A DNA stretch of 38,238 nucleotides, from contig NZ_VTHK01000073.1 in NCBI RefSeq assembly GCF_009765355.1, positions 1 to 38,238 of the forward strand, given 5' to 3'. A program made the position numbers and the translations under genes. This document shows, in pieces, positions 8,413-16,003 of this stretch (its first letter is position 1; every line of letters begins with the position of its first letter). The stretch is from Amycolatopsis anabasis (GTDB lineage: Bacteria > Actinomycetota > Actinomycetes > Mycobacteriales > Pseudonocardiaceae). Below the pieces are notes generated by a model. It had not been told where the DNA came from. It saw nothing but the letters and a program-made list of their open reading frames with translations, and did not search any database.

Positions 8413-8823
8413 TCAGTCCCGTCGTTCCTGGCCGCGCCGGTCGGTCAGCTGTCCCCGGTCGTTGGTGACCCCCGGCAGTTCCGCCGGGCTGGGGGACGGC
8501 TCACTGATCAGCTCGACGATGTAGTGGGTGACGCTGCGGTCCTCGAGGTTGCGAATGCGGTGCGGGCGAAGGGGACCGCTGCGCCCGACCGTCTTGAACA
8601 TCGCGAAACCCGGCGTGACATCCAGGGAAAGCGACCACTCGGGATCACCGAGCTCCTGGGCTTCGGCCCGCCCGGCGTCCGGCCACAGAATGAGGTGGTC
8701 GTGGTGGTGCTGATGGAAGTCGAACATGCCGCCGGGAGCCAGGGTCATCGCCCAGACCCGGACACGGTCGTTCTCGAACACCAGTGTGTCGCCCGGGGCG
8801 GGCGGATGAACATGGTCTGTCAT
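8413..8823 (-). CDS. Cupin-fold protein
   Basis: This encodes 136 residues. The start at 8823 is chosen because GGGAGC precedes it and MTDHVHPPAPGDTLVF begins a complete cupin barrel. The first cupin motif is FDFHQHHHDHLILWP (about residues 36-50), with several His suitable for metal binding; the second part is GRSGPLRPHRIRNLEDRSV. Such small cupins act as isomerases, dioxygenases or ligand-binding proteins. It is the first gene of the two-gene operon with the hydrolase and carries the proposed TetR operator upstream. Confidence 0.85.
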   Translation of the reverse strand: MTDHVHPPAPGDTLVFENDRVRVWAMTLAPGGMFDFHQHHHDHLILWPDAGRAEAQELGDPEWSLSLDVTPGFAMFKTVGRSGPLRPHRIRNLEDRSVTHYIVELISEPSPSPAELPGVTNDRGQLTDRRGQERRD

Positions 8824-8934
8824 GACTGCTCCCGGATCCGGTGGTACCGGGGTCCGAAGGTATGACCCCCGGACACGCCGCCGTCGAAGCGGCGAACCCC
8901 TCATGACCTTTCCTACTCCGAACAACAGCTTCGC

Positions 8935-8954
8935 GCAACTATTGGTGGCTTTAG
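8935..8954 (-). promoter_or_regulatory. Operator-like sequence upstream of cupin/hydrolase operon
   Basis: On the minus strand this reads CTAAAGCCACCAATAGTTGC, matching 16 of 20 bases of the sequence at the promoter of the FAD monooxygenase (5693-5712). It lies 112 bases before the cupin start. The shared site around the TetR gene supports joint control. Confidence 0.55.
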
Positions 8955-8960
8955 TGTCGC

Positions 8961-8986
8961 GAACATCCGATAATCGGCATGAGCGC
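8961..8986 (+). repeat. Dispersed repeat, copy A
   Basis: GAACATCCGATAATCGGCAT followed by GAGCGCG. It shares its length and outer bases with copy C (29433-29462) and its core with copies B and D, differing in two core bases (CCGATAATCGG instead of CCGCTATTCGG). Confidence 0.45.
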
Positions 8987-9210
8987 GTATCGCCGTGAAC
9001 TACCGCTCGGCGGCATGTGAATGTGTTGTGTGCCTTTCTTGTTGGGCTTGTTCTTGCCGGGCCCGCGCGCGGGCTGGCCACAACTTGTGCCCCGGAGTCC
9101 GCGGGGTGCCGCCTAGGGGATCCGGGATCGGCCGGCGGCGGTGATCGACGTCCGCCGCCCCTCGCGGCCCGGCGGCTGTCTCACCCGCTGGCCCGGTTCC
9201 TGGGAGCCGT

Positions 9211-10137
9211 CTAGGCGAGCTGTGGCATGACCTCGGCGGCGAGCAGCTCGATCTGGTCGAGCTCGGCGAGGTCCGGGACTTGCGCGTAGACGCGGGTGAC
9301 GCCGGTCCGCTCCCGCCATCGGCCGAGGGCATCGACGATCTGGTCCGGCGTGCCGACGAGCGGGTCGCCCGCCATCTCCTCGGGCTCCAGCCCGGCCGCC
9401 TCGCCGCGCCGGGCGACCTCGCTCGCGGTGGTGCCGATCGCGAGGCCGTGCGCGCAGGAGCGGACCAGCTCGGCGGGGTCGCGGCCGATGTCGGCGCAGG
9501 CGGCGGCCACCCGGTCGAACTGGGCTGCCGCGGCGTCGATCGGGGCGAACGGCACGTTGAACTCGGTGGCGAAGCGGGCGGCCAGCGCGGGCGTCCGGCT
9601 CGGGCCCATGCCGCCGGCGATCACCGGGATCGGCCGGGTCGGCTTGGGCAGCGCGGGCGAGTCGACCAGCGTGTAGTGCCGGCCCGTGAACGAGTAGGCC
9701 TGCCCAGTGGGCGTGCCCCACAGCCCGGTGATGATCTCCATCTGCTCGGCGAGGCGGTCGAAGCGTTCCGCCGTCGGCGGGAACGGGATGCCGTAGGCGG
9801 CGTGCTCGCCGGCGAACCAGCCCGCGCCGAGACCGAGCTCGACCCGGCCGCCGGACATCAGGTCGGCCTGGGCGACGGTGATCGCGAGCGGGCCGGGCAG
9901 CCGGAACGTCGCCGGGCTCAGCAGGGTGCCGAGCCGGATCCGCTCGGTCTGCACGGCCAGCGCCGACAACGTGGTCCAGGCGTCGGTGGGGCCGGGCTCG
10001 CCCAGGGCGCCCACGGCACGGTAGTGGTCGGAGCGGAAGAACCCGTCGAAACCGGCGGCCTCGCTCAGCCGCGCCGCGCGCAGCAGGTCGGCATAGGAGG
10101 CGCCCTGCTGGGGCTCGGTGAAGATCCTCAATTCCAC
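9211..10137 (-). CDS. LLM class F420-dependent oxidoreductase
   Basis: This encodes 308 residues, the usual length. The TIM-barrel motifs of the luciferase-like family are visible: FDGFFRSDHYRAVG (residues 30-43), RIRLGTLLSPATFRLPGPLA (residues 66-85) and GRVELGLGAGWFAGEHAAYG (residues 97-116). A C-terminal GTPDQIVDALGRWRERTGVT segment follows. Actinobacterial relatives of this TIGR03560-like group use F420 and act on redox-active small molecules. The start is GTG with AGGA about 7 bases upstream. It appears monocistronic, and its substrate cannot be inferred from the neighbours. Confidence 0.9.
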   Translation of the reverse strand: MELRIFTEPQQGASYADLLRAARLSEAAGFDGFFRSDHYRAVGALGEPGPTDAWTTLSALAVQTERIRLGTLLSPATFRLPGPLAITVAQADLMSGGRVELGLGAGWFAGEHAAYGIPFPPTAERFDRLAEQMEIITGLWGTPTGQAYSFTGRHYTLVDSPALPKPTRPIPVIAGGMGPSRTPALAARFATEFNVPFAPIDAAAAQFDRVAAACADIGRDPAELVRSCAHGLAIGTTASEVARRGEAAGLEPEEMAGDPLVGTPDQIVDALGRWRERTGVTRVYAQVPDLAELDQIELLAAEVMPQLA

Positions 10138-10272
10138 AGCCGGATCCTAGCCAGGACGAACCCGGCCACCCAGCCAAATAACGACGCCCACGAAGGCGCG
10201 CCGGCCCCGACTCGCGCACCGGCAGGCCAGCCCCGGCGACACCACACCCGAAACACACTGTCATGCCGGGTA

Positions 10273-10298
10273 GGCCGGGCGCATTGCTGCGCCCGGCC
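10273..10298 (-). terminator. Terminator hairpin downstream of the SDR operon
   Basis: GGCCGGGCGC and GCGCCCGGCC form a perfect 10-base stem with a 6-base loop (ATTGCT). It stands downstream of the minus-strand SDR operon and upstream of the next gene, the right place for transcription to end. Confidence 0.65.
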
Positions 10299-10369
10299 CC
10301 TCTCAGAGTGAACTCGGCGGGAGGCCGTGCGGAAAAGGGCCCACCAACAAAGGGCACCTCGCTGTACGG

Positions 10370-10493
10370 CCTACCCAACCGTCGTTCCGATCAGGGTGTG
10401 GCCGCGTTGGAGCGCGGCAAAGTAGCGTTCCAGCCCGCGCGAGATGTCGTGGTGAGCCAGGCTGGGCACGGCAGGTTTGCTTTCGTCCGTCAA
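10370..10493 (-). other. Possible small gene or gene remnant
   Basis: After the SDR stop, the minus strand has a reading frame from TTG at 10493 that reads LTDESKPAVPSLAHHDISRG, then LERYFAALQRGHTLIGTTVG and a stop at 10370. Its residue composition is coding-like, but only an AGGA precedes the TTG. It could be the tail of a lost gene or a 40-residue protein. I do not recognise it. Confidence 0.3.
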
Positions 10494-10542
10494 TGACGGT
10501 CCTGCTGAGGCGACCGTACGGTGGCTGCAGCGGGCGGGACGT

Positions 10543-11298
10543 TCAGTGTGCGGTGAGTCCGCCGTCGACGATGAGTTCGGTTCCGGTGACGAACGAGGAT
10601 TCGTCGCTGGCCAGGAAGAGCATTGTGGGAGCGATCTCGGCGGGGCTGCCTGCGCGGCGCATGGGGGTTCGTGCGATGTCGGGTTGTTGGTCGCCCTGCT
10701 CGTCGAGCAGATCTTGGATCATCGGGGTGGCGATGACTCCGGGGTGCACCGAGTTGATCCGGACTCTGCGGGTGGCGTATTCGACGGCGGCGGTCTTGGT
10801 CAGCAGTCGCACTGCTCCTTTGGTCGCTTGGTACGCGGCGGCGGCTCCGCTGCCGACCAGGCCGAGCACCGAGGAGGTGTTGATGACCGAGGCGTTGCCG
10901 GAGGCGCGTAGCAGGGGCATGGCGGTCTTCATTCCGAGCCAGGTGCCGGTCTGGTTGATCGCGATCACCCGGTCCCAGGAGTCGTGCGTGGTGTCCTCGA
11001 TGCCGGGCCAGTCCACGATGCCGGCGATGTTGACCAGGACGTCAAGGTGGCCGAAGCGTCGCCGGGTCAGCTCGATCGCCGCGCTCCAGTTCTCCGGCGA
11101 GGAGACATCCAACCGGACGGCCAGCACCTCGGCGCCCTTGGCCGCCAGGCGCGCGGCGAGCTCTTCCACGGTGTCCTGGGCGATGTCGGTGACGACCAGG
11201 CGGGCCTCTTCGCGGGCGAACAGTTCCGCGGTGGCTTGTCCGATGCCGCCGGTCGCGCCCGTGATTAACGCGACCTTGCCCATGAGCCGTCCAGGCAT
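10543..11298 (-). CDS. SDR family oxidoreductase
   Basis: This encodes 251 residues, a classical short-chain dehydrogenase. The cofactor motif TGATGGIG is at residues 13-20 and an NIAG (variant NNAG) motif at 90-93. The catalytic Ser142/143, Tyr156 and Lys160 (YQATK) are present, and the C-terminus ends FVTGTELIVDGGLTAH. Asp at the end of the second strand (VVTDIA) suggests NAD rather than NADP preference. It has GAGAGGAAAG before its ATG and is the last gene of the Atu4866-SDR-SDR operon. The substrate is not evident. Confidence 0.92.
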   Translation of the reverse strand: MPGRLMGKVALITGATGGIGQATAELFAREEARLVVTDIAQDTVEELAARLAAKGAEVLAVRLDVSSPENWSAAIELTRRRFGHLDVLVNIAGIVDWPGIEDTTHDSWDRVIAINQTGTWLGMKTAMPLLRASGNASVINTSSVLGLVGSGAAAAYQATKGAVRLLTKTAAVEYATRRVRINSVHPGVIATPMIQDLLDEQGDQQPDIARTPMRRAGSPAEIAPTMLFLASDESSFVTGTELIVDGGLTAH

Positions 11299-11332
11299 AG
11301 GTGCTCTTTCCTCTCGTTGTGATTGCTGGAAA

Positions 11333-12105
11333 TCAGGCGGCGGTGTAGCCGCCGTCGGCGGCGACGACCGCGCCGGTGATGAAGCCGGAGCGGGGCGAGG
11401 CCAGGAAACCGATCACCTCGGCGATCTCCTCGGGCTGCGCGACCCTGCCCAAGGGGTGGGCGTCGCCGAAGGAGCGCAGATACTCTCGACTGTCGGCCCG
11501 GAAGTTGTCGAGCATGTCGGTCTCGATCACACCGGGGGCGACGACGTTGGCACGGATGCCATGGGGGCCGCCCTCCAGCGCGAGCACCTTGGTCAACTGC
11601 GCCAGCGCACCCTTGGACGCGCTGTAGGCCGCCGCATCGGCCAGGCCGACCGTGCAGGCGAACGACCCGACGGTGACGATCACACCCCCACCGCGTTCGC
11701 GCGTCACCCGGAACGCCTCCCGGGCGTGCAGAAACGCCCCGCGGGCGTTGATCGACATCAGCTCGTCCCAGTCGGACGCGGTGGTCTCGGTGATCGGCTT
11801 GTTCACCGATCGACCAGCGTTGCCGACCAGGATGTCCATGCTGCCGAACCGATCGATCGCCGCGGCCACCGACCGCACCGCGGTGTCCTCTCGGGACACG
11901 TCGCCGACCAGGGGGCCACCCGGTTGAACCGGGTGGCGAGATCATCCACCTCCGGGCGGAGGTCGGTGGCCAGCACTCGCGCGCCGCGGGCGTGCAGCCA
12001 GGCGACCGTGGCCGCGCCGACCCCGCGGGCGGCGCCGGTGACCAACGCGACCTTGCCCTCCAGCTCACGGCCCACCAGTTCGCGGTCGGCGGACAGCACG
12101 CTCAT
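11333..12105 (-). pseudogene. SDR family oxidoreductase with a single-base frameshift
   Basis: The first frame (12105 to about 11920) reads MSVLSADRELVGRELEGKVA, then LVTGAARGVGAATVAWLHAR and DDLATRFNRVAP. The second frame (from about 11914) continues with LVGDVSREDTAVRSVAAAID and runs to the natural C-terminus GFITGAVVAADGGYTAA at 11333. Adding one base in the G run at 11911-11915 restores a complete protein of about 257 residues with the NAD motif TGAARGVG, an NAG motif and the catalytic YSASK. The rest is undamaged, so this is either a very recent mutation or a sequencing error. Its start overlaps the upstream Atu4866-like gene by four bases. Confidence 0.85.
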
Positions 12106-12377
12106 CGCCGTGCCTGCTCACGGCGATGAGCGGTGGCGGACTCGCGATAGAGAACGAGATGCTCGTGGTAGAGCACGCCGTCGCGGATGTCGCCCGTCGC
12201 GGTGAAGCCGGTGTCGTCCACGTAGTCGAGGTGGTTCCCGGTCACCGAGTAGCGACCGGTGTAGGCGCTGCGCCGGTCGCCGCGCGCTTCGTCGTAGCGT
12301 CCGTCGGCGCGCAGCTCCTGCCGGATATGCCCGTCCGCGGTGACCCACATGCCGACCACGTCGATATCGCTCGTCAT
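12102..12377 (-). CDS. Atu4866-like protein
   Basis: This encodes 91 residues starting MTSDIDVVGMWVTADGHIRQ. The repeated beta motifs GRYDEARGDRRSAYTGRYSV and NHLDYVDDTGFTATGDIRDG match the Atu4866 family, a small beta-barrel found with SDRs and redox enzymes; its biochemical role is not known. The start at 12377 fits the family, although upstream in-frame starts exist. Its stop overlaps the start of the frameshifted SDR (ATGA), and the gene is divergent from the MmyB-type regulator at 12479, which likely controls this operon. Confidence 0.85.
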   Translation of the reverse strand: MTSDIDVVGMWVTADGHIRQELRADGRYDEARGDRRSAYTGRYSVTGNHLDYVDDTGFTATGDIRDGVLYHEHLVLYRESATAHRREQARR

Positions 12378-12427
12378 ACCGCCCAGCGTCGGCGACGGTG
12401 AAAAGCGATGACAGGACATGTGGTGAC

Positions 12428-12444
12428 TGGGTGTGCCGCACCCA
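12428..12444. promoter_or_regulatory. Inverted repeat between Atu4866-SDR operon and its regulator
   Basis: TGGGTG and CACCCA flank 5 bases (TGCCG) in the 101-base gap between divergent starts at 12377 and 12479. This is a plausible operator for the helix-turn-helix regulator encoded at 12479. Confidence 0.45.
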
Positions 12445-12478
12445 CCCAACCGGGCGGACAGCGACCTACCCTGGTGCC

Positions 12479-13321
12479 ATGGGCAGTGGTGAGCTGGGGG
12501 CGTTCCTGCGAGCGCGCCGCGCGGGGCGGTCTCCCGAAGACGCGGGCGTGCTCTACTCCGGCCGGCGCAAGGTGACCGGGCTGCGCCGCGAAGAAGTCGC
12601 CGTGCTCGCCGGGGTGAACGCCGACTACTACACCCGCCTGGAACAGGGCCGCGAGACCCACCCGTCACCGCAAGTGCTCGACGCCCTCTGCCGCGCCCTG
12701 GATCTCGATCCCGACGCCCGCGAGCACCTGTACCGACTCGCTGGCACCACACCAGATAACACACCCGCGCCGACGCCGCAGACCGTGAGCCCCGAACTGC
12801 GGCAACTCATGGACGGCTACCCGCACACCCCCGCCTTCGTGCTCAACCACATCCTGGACGTGCTAGCCACCAACACCCTCGCCGACGCACTGTTCTCACC
12901 ATTCCGCACGGTGGACAACCTCGCCCGCATGACCTTCCTCGACCCAGCAGGACAACGGTTCTACGCACACTGGGACTGGACCGCACAGGCCACCGTGGCG
13001 AACCTGCGGATAGCCGCGGGCTTCAACCCACATGACCCTGGCCTGCAGCGCCTAGTGGCCGAACTCAGCGAAGGCAGCACGCACTTCAGCACCTTGTGGC
13101 AAACCCACCAGGTGCGCGGCAAAACCCGCGAACCCAAACACCTCGTGCACCCCGACGTCGGCCCACTCACCCTCACCTACCAGGCATTCGACGTGCGCAG
13201 CGCCCCCGGCCAACAACTGATCATCTACCACGCCGAACCCGCCACACCCAGCGCCCACACCCTCGCACTGCTCAGCAGCCTCCACGCCACCACACACCAC
13301 GCGCGTACGGTCGACACCTGA
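12479..13321 (+). CDS. Helix-turn-helix regulator with MmyB-like ligand-binding domain
   Basis: This encodes 280 residues. The start at 12479 is where the family consensus begins (MGSGELGAFLRARRAG). Residues 8-80 form the XRE helix-turn-helix (TGLRREEVAVLAGVNADYYT, then RLEQGRETHPSPQVLDAL). From about residue 105 the MmyB_LBR domain follows (FVLNHILDVLATNTLADALF and later LVHPDVGPLTLTYQAFDV). Actinomycetes carry many such regulators divergent from SDR genes, which they repress until a small molecule, often a fatty acid, binds. The context fits control of the Atu4866-SDR-SDR operon. Confidence 0.93.
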   Translation: MGSGELGAFLRARRAGRSPEDAGVLYSGRRKVTGLRREEVAVLAGVNADYYTRLEQGRETHPSPQVLDALCRALDLDPDAREHLYRLAGTTPDNTPAPTPQTVSPELRQLMDGYPHTPAFVLNHILDVLATNTLADALFSPFRTVDNLARMTFLDPAGQRFYAHWDWTAQATVANLRIAAGFNPHDPGLQRLVAELSEGSTHFSTLWQTHQVRGKTREPKHLVHPDVGPLTLTYQAFDVRSAPGQQLIIYHAEPATPSAHTLALLSSLHATTHHARTVDT

Positions 13322-13520
13322 CCCCCGAGCCGACCGACCTGTACGCGAGCGTGGTGTGCGCGAGCGAACGGGAGCTGTACCGGTACCTGGCCACCCGGGT
13401 GGCCACGCTGCCCACCATCACACATGTCGAGACCGTACCGACAACCAGTGATCAAGACCGTCAAGAAGGCCGCGAACCAAACGTGGCGACCGAGCCGCGC
13501 AGCCCGTGAGACGTGCTGCC
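13322..13520 (+). pseudogene. C-terminal fragment of an Lrp/AsnC-type regulator
   Basis: Immediately after the MmyB regulator stop the sequence reads PTDLYASVVCASERELYRYL and TRVATLPTITHVETV, the ligand-binding RAM domain of Lrp/AsnC proteins. One frame later it continues PVIKTVKKAA, the usual end of the family, so a frameshift lies near 13440. The helix-turn-helix half is absent and no start is seen, so this is a decayed fragment. Confidence 0.6.
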
Positions 13521-13572
13521 AGGGCGGCAGATGCCCCTGGCGCCTGTGTGACCAGCTGCGCGAGCAGTTCGC

Positions 13573-13595
13573 CCGCTATTCGGCTATGAGCGTGC
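13573..13595 (+). repeat. Dispersed repeat, copy B
   Basis: CCGCTATTCGGC followed by TATGAGCGTGC. The 12-base core is identical to copies C and D. The stop codon of the truncated TetR gene (13584-13586, minus strand) lies inside this copy, so the repeat marks the point where that gene was cut. Confidence 0.5.
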
Positions 13596-13850
13596 ATTGA
13601 AGTCCACAGCGCTGCCCGGCGCGCTCAGCAGTTCGGCGAGCCGATCGAGCAGGACCGTGCCACCGAGGATGTCGTCGATGGCCGCGCCGAGCAGTTCGTC
13701 CAGCGAGCCGAAGTGGTAGAGCAGCATCCGATTGTTGGAGCCGATACCCCTGGCCAGCTCGCTCAGGGACAGGCCGATCACGCCGCGCGTGAGGATCAGC
13801 TCACGCGTCAAGGCCAGCAGGCGCGCCCGCTCACCAGAACCACTCGCCAC
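13584..13850 (-). pseudogene. TetR regulator truncated after the DNA-binding domain
   Basis: This encodes 88 residues: LLALTRELILTRGVIGLSLS, then ELARGIGSNNRMLLYHFGSL. These form a normal TetR helix-turn-helix (residues 10-60) with the YHF recognition helix, followed by only about 28 residues. The ligand-binding domain is missing, and the reading frame ends inside dispersed repeat copy B. A full TetR protein would be about 190-220 residues. The fragment might still bind DNA but is more likely a relic. Confidence 0.75.
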
Positions 13851-13893
13851 CGCCCGATCGTAACGGCGACCGGGTTGGCCTGCGGATTTGGTA

Positions 13894-13930
13894 GGGCCGC
13901 CTGGGGATCGAACCCAGAAACCTTCTGTTG
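13894..13930 (-). other. tRNA-like 3' fragment, possible attachment-site scar
   Basis: The minus strand shows a T-arm: stem CTGGG, loop TTCGATC, stem CCCAG, followed by GCGGCCC in the acceptor position. It is preceded by CTGCCAA, which could be an anticodon loop. No matching 5' acceptor strand (GGGCCGC) or D-arm lies upstream, so this is not a complete tRNA. Integrases that insert into tRNA genes leave such 3' copies, but chance similarity is possible. Confidence 0.4.
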
Positions 13931-14082
13931 GCAGTTCTTACGGCCGCTATCGTCCTATGCCGGGCATCGTTTCGGCACAGGAGCACCGTCGGAACATGCT
14001 TCGGTTCGCTGGATACTCCGGGCATGGCGTGGCGACGAGGTCAAACTGGCGTGAACCGTGACGTTTCGCTTTCCGGAGCGGT

Positions 14083-14688
14083 CTACAGCCATCCGTGGTC
14101 GCGGGCGTGTGCCGCGGCTTCGATGCGGGTGCGGGCGTCGAGTTTGCGCATGGCGGAGGAGAGGTAGTTGCGGACGGTTCCGGGGGACAGGTGTACCGCC
14201 GCGGCGATCTCGTCGGCGGTGCTCGCGGGATCGACGTGGCGCAGCACGTCGAGTTCGCGGTCGGTCAGGGGACAGTTCGCGTTCTCCAGGGCGGTGGCGG
14301 CGAGTTCGGGGTCGACGTAGCGGGCGCCGGCGTGCACGTTGCGGATCACTTCGGCGAGTGTCGCGGCCGGAGTGTTTTTGGTGACGAAACCCATTGCCCT
14401 GGCGGCCAGGGCTCGTCGGAGAACGCCGGGCCGGGCGTGGCGGGTGAGGATGACGCAGCGGGTACCGGGGTGGTCGGTGGCGACCTTCTCTGCGACCTGG
14501 GCGCCATCGAGTCCGGGCATCTCGACATCGAGTACCGCGATGTCGGGTTGGTGGGCGCGAATGGCCGCGAGTGCCTCGTCGCCGGTGGTCGCCTGTGCCA
14601 CGACGGCGAGGTCATCCTCCATGCCGAGCAGGGTGGCCACCGCGTCGCGGGTGAGGTGTTCGTCATCGGCGAGCACGACGCGGATCAT
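14083..14688 (-). CDS. NarL/LuxR-type response regulator
   Basis: This encodes 201 residues starting MIRVVLADDEHLTRDAVATL. The receiver domain has the acidic pair DD (residues 8-9), the phospho-acceptor Asp in IAVLDVEMPG (about residue 54), a Thr in VILTRHA and the Lys in FVTKNTP. The C-terminal LuxR helix-turn-helix is CPLTDRELDVLRHVDPASTA and HLSPGTVRNYLSSAMRKLDA. Its start overlaps the stop of the kinase gene, so it is coupled to it. The repeated TGTCATC motifs ahead of the kinase and the divergent ABC genes are likely its targets. Confidence 0.94.
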   Translation of the reverse strand: MIRVVLADDEHLTRDAVATLLGMEDDLAVVAQATTGDEALAAIRAHQPDIAVLDVEMPGLDGAQVAEKVATDHPGTRCVILTRHARPGVLRRALAARAMGFVTKNTPAATLAEVIRNVHAGARYVDPELAATALENANCPLTDRELDVLRHVDPASTADEIAAAVHLSPGTVRNYLSSAMRKLDARTRIEAAAHARDHGWL

Positions 14689-15869
14689 GCGCGCACCGGC
14701 AGTTCGGCGTGCACGGTAAACGTGCCATCCGCTCCCGGTCCCGCGACCAGTCGCCCGCGGCGTTCGGTCAGGTAGCGCTCCAGCCCGGCCAGCCCGGTGC
14801 CCTCTCCGCTCGGCCCGCCATTCGCGGCGGGGGGCACACCGTCGTTGACTATGAGCAGTTCCGCGATATCCGCGTCGCGGCGCAGGATCACCGAGCAACG
14901 GTTGGCAGTGGCGTGCCGCAGCAGATTGGTCATCGCCTCGCGCAGCACCCGCCCGAGCACGTCCTGTGCCCCATCGGGCACGAGCGACGGGTCACCGGTC
15001 ACCGACAGGTCGATCCCCACGGAGCCGAGCGTTGCGTGGGCTCCGGTGAGCTCGGCGGCCAGCGTGGTGGTGCGCCGGTCCCTGCTCAGGGCGCGTACCT
15101 CGCTCATCGCATTGCGGGCCACCCGCGCGACCTCCTCGATTTCGCCCTGTGCCCGTGTGGCCTCGGCTGGCAGGAGTTTACTGGCGAGCTCGCTTTTGAA
15201 CGCCACGACTTCCAGTGCGTGTCCGAGGATGTCGTGCAGGTCGTCGGCTAGCCGGAGCCGCTCCCGCGCGGTGGCCAGTTCGGTGGCGATCCGGCGGGAT
15301 TTGTCCAGGGTGTTCATCGAGCCCAGCCAGTAGACACGGTTGAAGCTGGCCGTCCACAGCACGGCCATGTAGGCGGCGGCGATGGCGGCGCTGGTCCAGT
15401 TCGGTCCTCCGCCGGGCGGCTGGGGAGCCAGCAGCACACCGAAAACGAACGCGGTCAGACTCGCGCCGGCCACCCAGACGATGACGACCCACCGATCGCG
15501 CCGCGTCAGGCTGTCACCGAGCAGGAGTGCGGGACCGAACGCCCAGATGGATCCGAGCGGGCTACTGATGACACCGAGACAGAACAGGCCCGCACCCAGC
15601 GTTGCCGCGAGGAGGAGGTACCCCTGTGGCGGGCGAGCCCCCGGATGCCGCAGTGAGCGGCGAAACCACCACGAGTGCAGCGCCAATACAGCGACATCCA
15701 GCAGCACCAGCGGGACGGCGAACACCGCGCCGGGCCAGTCCACCGACAGGAATACGAGCGGCAGCGCGACGGCTATGGTTCCGGTCAACGCGACGAAGAC
15801 GATCACCATTCGCCGGCGCGCCGCGCGCAGCGCCGGGTCCTCGGCGTCGATGGCTGCCGCGATGTCCAC
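14685..15869 (-). CDS. DesK-type sensor histidine kinase
   Basis: This encodes 394 residues. About five or six hydrophobic segments between residues 20 and 175 (for example MVIVFVALTGTIAVALPLVF) form a membrane sensor. A HisKA_3 dimerisation domain follows with the phospho-acceptor His in LADDLHDILGHAL (about residue 214). The HATPase domain has LREAMTNLLRHA (N-box) and GTGLAGLERYL (G-box). The GTG start has no clear ribosome binding site. It forms a two-component pair with the response regulator at 14083 and is divergent from an ABC exporter, a common arrangement for envelope-stress or drug-response systems. Confidence 0.92.
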   Translation of the reverse strand: MDIAAAIDAEDPALRAARRRMVIVFVALTGTIAVALPLVFLSVDWPGAVFAVPLVLLDVAVLALHSWWFRRSLRHPGARPPQGYLLLAATLGAGLFCLGVISSPLGSIWAFGPALLLGDSLTRRDRWVVIVWVAGASLTAFVFGVLLAPQPPGGGPNWTSAAIAAAYMAVLWTASFNRVYWLGSMNTLDKSRRIATELATARERLRLADDLHDILGHALEVVAFKSELASKLLPAEATRAQGEIEEVARVARNAMSEVRALSRDRRTTTLAAELTGAHATLGSVGIDLSVTGDPSLVPDGAQDVLGRVLREAMTNLLRHATANRCSVILRRDADIAELLIVNDGVPPAANGGPSGEGTGLAGLERYLTERRGRLVAGPGADGTFTVHAELPVRA

Positions 15870-15909
15870 GGGATGAGGTTAACGTTGGATCACCCGGTGG
15901 GGAGAAATC

Positions 15910-15959
15910 GATGACAGCTGTCATCACCGCGTGCCGCGGCTGTCATCCGAACCGATGAC
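15910..15959. promoter_or_regulatory. Cluster of TGTCATC motifs between kinase and ABC exporter genes
   Basis: GATGACAGCTGTCATC (15910-15925) is a perfect 16-base palindrome. CTGTCATC occurs again at 15940-15947, followed by CGAACC and GATGAC (15954-15959), a second inverted repeat. Four half-sites in 50 bases, in the only gap between the divergent starts at 15869 and 16004, strongly suggest binding sites of a dimeric regulator, most likely the adjacent response regulator. Confidence 0.65.
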
Positions 15960-16003
15960 GTCGGGGACTACCCCGGCTCTCGCCGGATCGCCAGGCTCGG
16001 GGC

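Larger units (their letters stand above)
8824..9210. other. Intergenic region with cupin promoter region and a dispersed repeat
   Basis: No gene was found in these 387 bases. The left part holds the cupin leader and, at 8935-8954, the operator-like sequence. At 8961-8986 lies one copy of the repeat related to CCGCTATTCGGC. The rest (about 8990-9210) is G+C-rich with no recognisable coding sequence or hairpin. Confidence 0.5.
10138..10542. other. Intergenic region with terminator hairpin and an ORF remnant
   Basis: This separates the LLM oxidoreductase gene (10137) from the end of the SDR operon (10543). It holds the 10-base-stem hairpin at 10273-10298 and a short minus-strand reading frame at 10370-10493. 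Nothing else was recognised. Confidence 0.5.

Noticed and set aside
10493..12205. 570-codon open frame on the plus strand
   Set aside because: It lies antisense to the two SDR genes and has the Ser/Arg-rich composition of a shadow frame.
13894..13930. Complete tRNA gene
   Set aside because: No 5' acceptor strand, D-arm or paired anticodon stem could be found upstream on that strand, so only a 3' fragment is claimed.
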